Source: Zerene cesonia
Taxonomy: Eukaryota; Arthropoda; Insecta; Lepidoptera; Pieridae
Assembly: GCF_012273895.1 (NCBI RefSeq)
Contig: NW_024045133.1
Coordinates: 2,662,266 to 2,726,265, forward strand
Reading direction: 5' to 3'
DNA length: 64,000 bases
The translations under genes were made by a program, and so were the position numbers. The stretch's first letter is position 1, and each line of letters begins with the position of its first letter. This document shows, in pieces, positions 48,297-64,000 of the stretch. The notes beneath the pieces are model-generated. The model ran no database searches, was not told the DNA's origin, and worked only from the letters and a program-made list of their open reading frames with translations.

Positions 48297-51048
48297 ATGT
48301 ATTCTGTTAGTCGGGTCACTCAGAGCGACGTTGAAGATATCATGAAATTTATGAAGAGGTATTATACGTACTATACGTATATATATTACGTTTATAAGAT
48401 TTTTTGTTTGGTATATATATGTGACGTTACAATATGGCGCTAATTCGATCCTAATCTTAGTTATATCGCATGCTATTCAATATAAGCTGTAGCTCGCACC
48501 ATCACCCCCTTGGTCGAAATTAATTATCGTGGTACCTACAAACTTTCATCCCCTATTTTATCCCTTTGGGGGTAGAACTTTTCAAAATCCTTTCTTACTG
48601 GACGCCTACATCATAGCGACAATTTGCCTGCCATATTTCAGCTCGATCGGTCCTCTCCTTTGCGTTCTATACATTAAAAGCTTTTGCTCGCCTCTTCGCA
48701 CGCGTTAAATTCGGAGTAGTTTAATAGATGTTATTATATACATATAAATCTTCCTCTTCACTCACTATCTATTCAAAACAAAACCCTATCAAATTTAAGC
48801 AAACATAGTTACAGGGGCAGACACAGAAAGCAACTCAGTTTTATACTGTGAAGATTTAAATATATTTCCAGGATATTTTTCACCAGCGAGCCCTTGTGTA
48901 CAACCGTCGGCTATTGTCAATCAGAGAGCGAAGAAACGCCAGATATGGACGATTTTCTACATTCTTGCTTACCGGACGAGTCGATTCAGGCGAAAGATGG
49001 TGATGGTAACATAGTTGGAGTGCTCATTTGTGGGCCCGTGCCTCTTCTAAATGTGAGTTTAGTCTGACTAACTGTCATCCATGTAGAATGAAGTTAAATT
49101 AAGTTTTTGAATTTAGGCCAGCTCGCACCGGGGAAGTACCACACACCCACGGGAGACCGGCGTGACATAGTAGCATGCTTGTGTTCGGTACGGAGTCGGA
49201 GTCGGAGACCTGTATTCTTTCCTCAGACCGTGTCCCTAGTGGGGCAGTTGATATACATCTGTTTCACTGATCGATTTTCTTTATGGACAAGTAGGTGCCA
49301 GCCTTCTGTACCCTGTCAGACAGAGGCATTATTTGTGAGTCCCCACCGGGAATCGAACGTGTTTTTCAAAGACTGACCGCTTGGTCCGGCTTCGTTTGAT
49401 AGATCTGATGTAAAATATAGTCAATGTCTCTAGATAAATACGTAGTTTTCTAAGAGATGAACAAATTTAAAAATAGCTTGAGAAGATTTTGCTTAGACGA
49501 TAAGTTATATAAAGAGTCATATGATTCCTCTTCATGAGAATATCTTAAATGCAGTGTGCATTAAATATACGATAAATTGATAAATGATTCAACGAAAATA
49601 AAATTGCAAAACTAACAATGTTCGTTAGTGCTTTTTTTAAATAAAACCGTATTCCAATACAATACAGATAACTGTACAGGTGTCCCGCGTGTGGTTTACT
49701 ATACTCTATGGTCCTTATATTTATGCATATTCTGCATAAAATACTTAAACAACAAAACGACCTAAAATTATTTTAGCTGTATGTTTACATCCCTAACTTC
49801 GCGCAACAGCCATTTACCACTCTATTATTGTTGTGATTGGGTCTATTTTAAGAAAACATAATCTCAAATGTAAGTGCGATTGCGGATGGCTTTTTGCGCG
49901 GTTTATTAGTCAGAAATGTACATATTGAATTTTAAGGATTTATCTAATAGGAAAAAATCCAAGTCATAAACAGCATATGTTGAGCGAATATCCTACTAAT
50001 ATTATAAATGCGAAAGTTTGTAAGGATGTGGGTGTGTTTGTTGCTCTTTCACGCAAAAACTATTAAACCCATTGCAATGAAATTTGATACGTAGATAGCT
50101 GGACAACTGGAATAACATATAGACAACTTTTTATCCCGATATTCCTACGGGATACGGACTTACGCGGGTGAAACCCCAAGGGCGCAGTTTGTATACTCTA
50201 AAGAGCCCATATTGTGAAGTTCAAACTGAATTTTGTTAGCCAGGTGTCAACCTAAATGAACTGAAAAGCTGCAGAAGTCCCAAGTACAAGAAGTTCGTTC
50301 AAATGATGTTCTTGCGTGAAATGATTCTGGAGATATGGAATGTTTATCCGAATGATGACAGAGTCTTCGAAATTAAGTTGGCGTGCACGGATCCGAAATG
50401 GCGGAAAAAAGGGATAATGAATGCGCTTATGAAGGAAGCTGAGTAAGATTTTGCGTTGGTTTTATTAACTCACTAGACGCTCGCCCCGGCTTCGCCTGTA
50501 TATCAAAATTTCTGTTTTATCACAATTGAGCATTTAATCGGAATAAAAGTATCACCCAAGTAAGCTGCTCTGCCTGTATACCAAATTTCATCAAAATCCG
50601 TTCCAATGTGATTGACAGACAAACATTCAATCAAACAAACTTAAAATAAGGTATTCAAGTACCCGACTCTGCGGCCAAGATGTGATATATTTTTTGCGTG
50701 TGAGTAAAAGAGACGATAAGACCCGATGCCGTTTTAAAATGCTTAGTCTATAAACTCATTAGTTATTTGTATTAAAATAATCCAAGGCTTTATTGATATC
50801 TACTTCACATTATAGCTCTTGAAATTGAGATAAACAAATTTTATTTCAGGAACGCAGCAAAAGAGTTAAATATAAGATTAATGCGAATAGACACTACGAG
50901 CGCGTACTCCGCGAAATCAGCTGAACGACTGGGGTTCAAATGTGTTTTTAGCAGGGCATACAAAGATTTAACGTTGGATGGGAAACCTCTTATTGTGCCG
51001 GCACCACCTCATGTGGAAGACAAAGTATTCGTCAAAGAGTTGTATTAA
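48297..51048 (+). CDS. GNAT acetyltransferase, insect arylalkylamine N-acetyltransferase-like, copy 2
   Basis: Tandem paralog of the gene at 43310, predicted to acetylate an amine using acetyl-CoA. Exons 48297-48358, 48872-49052, 50240-50442, 50850-51048 are again 62, 181, 203 and 199 nt with the same phases, giving 214 residues and TAA. The SEPL motif keeps Glu27 but replaces the preceding Asp seen in copy 1. The acetyl-CoA loop reads RKKGIM at 136-141 and the C-terminal motif TTSAYSAKSAERLGFK is kept. The third exon acceptor is set at 50240 because it gives the same length and alignment as copy 1; a CAG three bases on is an alternative. Divergence is concentrated in exon 2 (about residues 22-60), often the substrate-facing part in GNATs, so the two may prefer different amines (inference). 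ATTAAA just past the stop is a possible poly(A) signal. Confidence 0.93.
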
Positions 51049-53189
51049 ATCTTAATTAAAATGTAATTAAAAAAAATATATGTTGTTTTTTTTTATATGT
51101 CAAAATGACAGCTTTTAGTTAGGACATATGAAACTCCTTATATGGGCAGATGATGATGAATCCTTGATAGGTTTTAGTATGATATGATAATTATAATAGT
51201 TTTTGTACTTCAAAATTTAGGTCACCAGCGCCATACCATACTCAAAATACATTTTTCCTTTCTTTATAGGGAAATGCCCGATCAAATATTTACTGTAGCA
51301 TAAAACCCATTTAAAACATTTATTATTTAAGATCTATATGGCAACAATGATATATACGCTATTTTTTTGTCATCTCATAGTGATATATATGGGTGGCCAC
51401 CTTTTTTGTTTTTCAAATAATATGTAGCCCATAATTTGAACCAACCATTGGTCTATCACTCTATAAAATTTGGTCAAAATATGCCCTAACACCTATCGAA
51501 TCTAATTAACAAATACAATCAATGCCTCTCCAAATGTCCACGGGCGGTGGTAGCGTTTACCATCAGGCGTCCCACCAACTCCATTGCCGACTGTGACTTG
51601 AAAAAAAAAATCTATACATTAGACTGATGGAACAACATTTCAAAGTTTCACATTTCCAATATACCAGTAAAAAGTGTACGTTATAAAAATTTACATTTAT
51701 TTAAATCTCAAAAAACTACGATAGGTTCTGGTAAACCATCCTCACCTGATGATCTCTCTTAAAACTGCATTAAAGTCACACAATGCCATAAAATAGAAAA
51801 GGGGGAAGGGATAAGGATCAGGTTGACGACTGGAAAGAACTGAGACTGGGAAGGGAAGGAAAAGGAATCGGACTTCCGGCTCCCCAACTCACGGTACGAA
51901 ACACAGTAGTGAAGTCCCGTGTCCCCTACTGGGGTATGGGGCAGATGATATACATCTGTTTCACTGATCGATTTTCTTTATGGACAAGTAGGTGATCAGC
52001 CTTCTGCGTCCTGCCAGACCGAGACATTTTTTTTATTGTCCCCACCGGGAATCGAACCCAGGACCTCTCGGTTCTATGCTCAATTAATTAAATACGAAAC
52101 ACAGTAACATACTAGTATTTCACACCGGTCTCCTGTGCGGGTGTGGTACTTCCCCGGTGCGAGCTGGCCCAATTCGTGCCGAAGCGTGCTCGTCTACTAC
52201 AAATAAATAAAAAAAATATAAAAAAAAAATATAAAAAAAAAATAATAAAAAAAAATCAATTAACCCAAAAACAATATATAAGAAACCATATAAGTTCTCA
52301 ATATATTTATTTTATTACAAGTATAATTGTATCAGAAACCTCAGCTCTTTACTAAAACTAAATACATAATTTGTACAGAAAACCAATTTCACACATCATC
52401 TTATAAAATTCCCGTGTCACAATGTTAGTCACCAAACTCCTCTGAAACGGCTGGACCGATTCTTATGGAATATTGTGTACATATAGGGTATGTGTCTGAG
52501 AATCGGCCAACATCTATTTTTCATACTTCTAAATGATAAGAGTAAGGCAGAATAGCGTTTGCCGGGACAGCTAGTCCTACTAATATTATAAATGCGAAAG
52601 TTTGTAAGGATGTGTGTGTGTTTGTTGCTCTTTCACGCAAAAACTACTGAACTAATTGCAATGAAATTAGGTACGTAGACAGCTGGACAACTGGAATAAC
52701 ATATAGGCTTTTTATCCCATTATTCCTTTGGGATACGGACTTGCGCGGGTGAAACTGCGGGGCGCAGCTAGTAAATTATAAAATCAACTAGCTGTGGCCC
52801 GCAGCTTCGCCCGCAAAATAAATTTCCACGGTACAAAATTTCATCCTCTATTTTATCCCCTTGGGGATATAATTTATCAAAGCCCTTTCATAGCGGATGC
52901 CTACATCGCAGTGACTATCTATTTTGAAGTCGGTTCATAAACACACAATTCATTTTGAAACGAAACACTTCTTAGCATATTTCAAAGTTATGGATTACTA
53001 GCGGACCGCCCCGGCTTCGCCCGTGGTACATATATAGCCTATAGCCTTCCTCAATAAATGGGCTATCTAACACTGGAAGAATTCTTCAAATCGGACCTCT
53101 AGTACCTGAGATTAGTGCGTTCAAACAAACAAAGTCTTCAGCATTATAATATTAGTATAGATTTGACTTTCTCGTTCCATCGATACAAT
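51049..53189. other. Spacer between GNAT copy 2 and gene C
   Basis: Convergent 3' ends (GNAT copy 2 plus, gene C minus). Holds dispersed repeats (51528-51605, 51720-52195, the latter split by SINE-1 at 51910-52085), an A-rich run near 52205-52250, H5 (52400-52576), H1 (52574-52775), H6 (52795-52935) and H2 (52990-53165). No gene seen. Confidence 0.6.
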
Positions 53190-53395
53190 AGTGTAATCAT
53201 TGAAATAATGTTTCGTGCTGGTTGTGATGGTTCTTAATCATCTCAATAGATGGCGTGGGGTGCCCCTTAGGCACATGGAACCGAAAGAGTAGAGGAGATT
53301 CGATTACTGTGGCGGGATCACGGGTGGCCGAGAGGCTAGGCGTTGCTACGGTTCGGCAAAAAGACGCGGGTTCGAATCCCGCCTCGCGATCACAT
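53190..53395 (+). mobile_element. SINE-3 (tRNA-like: CGGGTGGCCGAGAGGCTAGG)
   Basis: About 200 bp with an A-box-like GGTGGCCGAGAGGCTAGG and B-box-like GGTTCGAATCC, preceded by a conserved 120-bp leader. Other copies: 12336-12545 (minus), 13210-13430 (plus), 60895-61048 (minus). The tRNA-like part alone could be mistaken for a tRNA gene, but it recurs with a shared leader and lacks a proper acceptor stem, so it is a SINE. Confidence 0.75.
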
Positions 53396-53527
53396 TTTTT
53401 CTATTTCTTGTGCAATTTTCTTTGAGTTATTCTCTTTTCCTTATACAAAAACAAACCTTCTCGTGCAACTTTCTTTGAGTATCTCTCTCTATTTTTTATT
53501 CAAAACCAACCCTCCTTATGCCTTATT

Positions 53528-53766
53528 GATATACTCTCTTTTCCTCATACAAAAACCAACTCGTTGTGATGCAATCCTTTTTGAGCGAGTTTCTCTTTCT
53601 CTAACGGGACCTAACTCTCCTTATGCAATTTTCTTTGAGTACATCTCTATTTTTTATACAAAACCAACTCTCCTTATGACTTATTGATATACTCTCTTTT
53701 CCATACAAAAACCAACTCGTTGCGATGCAATCGTTTTTGAGTGAGTTTCTCTTTCTCTAACGGGAC

Positions 53767-53785
<19 letters not shown>
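53528..53785. repeat. 158-bp tandem repeat spanning the 3' end of gene C
   Basis: GATATACTCTCTTTTCC begins units at 53528 and 53686 (period 158). A shorter, partial unit precedes them from about 53440. The right unit runs into the gene C terminal exon, so the last codons and the stop (53767-53785) are matched by a copy at about 53609-53627. Confidence 0.8.

Positions 53786-64000
<10,215 letters not shown>

Noticed and set aside
53337..53395. Possible tRNA gene (GGCCGAGAGGCTAGG ... GGTTCGAATCC)
   Set aside because: Recurs at 12336-12545, 13210-13430 and 60895-61048 with the same non-tRNA leader and lacks a matching acceptor stem; it is a SINE head.

Overview
The window is eukaryotic and most likely from a moth or butterfly. 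It is AT-rich. Its genes are split by short GT-AG introns, and the introns and spacers are packed with short interspersed elements, Helitron-like fragments and LINE tails of the kind common in Lepidoptera. Organism assignment is inference from these repeats and from the insect-type arylalkylamine N-acetyltransferase genes. I see no prokaryotic features, no CRISPR array and no convincing RNA gene; the tRNA-like boxes belong to SINEs. There are seven runs of N: five of exactly 1000 (5180-6179, 10992-11991, 18863-19862, 26961-27960, 31520-32519), one of 142 (54231-54372) and one of 189 (57859-58047).

Five real genes can be read exon by exon, with splice sites and reading phase agreeing at every readable junction. 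Gene A (minus, 8467 down to 2074 and probably beyond the left edge) and gene B (plus, 9061-17089, complete, 534 residues) form a head-to-head pair of ZAD-like/C2H2 zinc-finger genes about 590 bp apart. Gene C (minus, from beyond the right edge down to its stop at 53767) is a third multi-finger C2H2 gene; its N-terminus is outside the window. All three carry a distinctive finger with His-x6-His spacing, which suggests a local paralog cluster. Between them, on the plus strand, are two tandem GNAT genes (43310-46059 and 48297-51048). Both encode 214 residues in four exons of identical length, so they are a recent duplicate pair of the insect arylalkylamine N-acetyltransferase type.

The middle, 18-42 kb, is a transposon graveyard with no host gene I can support. 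It holds a SINE-interrupted LINE (25.5-26.9 kb), a LINE RNase H fragment and DIRS-like gag and pol remnants (28.2-30.4 kb), a LINE ORF1 with an FP-type C-terminal domain (30.9-31.3 kb), MADF/BESS fragments (32.5-33.4 kb), a jerky/pogo-type transposase (33.4-34.6 kb), a hAT C-terminal domain with a typical hAT end (35.3-35.8 kb), a Tigger-type transposase with its 3' end (36.2-37.4 kb) and a LINE reverse transcriptase tail (37.4-37.6 kb). The 20-25.5 kb part has a repeated ~530 bp segment and several near-perfect foldback hairpins.

The A, B and C products are predicted nuclear DNA-binding proteins; the GNATs are predicted cytosolic acetyl-CoA-dependent enzymes. Nothing links the two groups functionally beyond position. 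The oddest structure is in gene C: a 3' splice site lies in a four-copy 34-bp repeat, a SINE abuts a 5' splice site, and its last codons are part of a 158-bp repeat.
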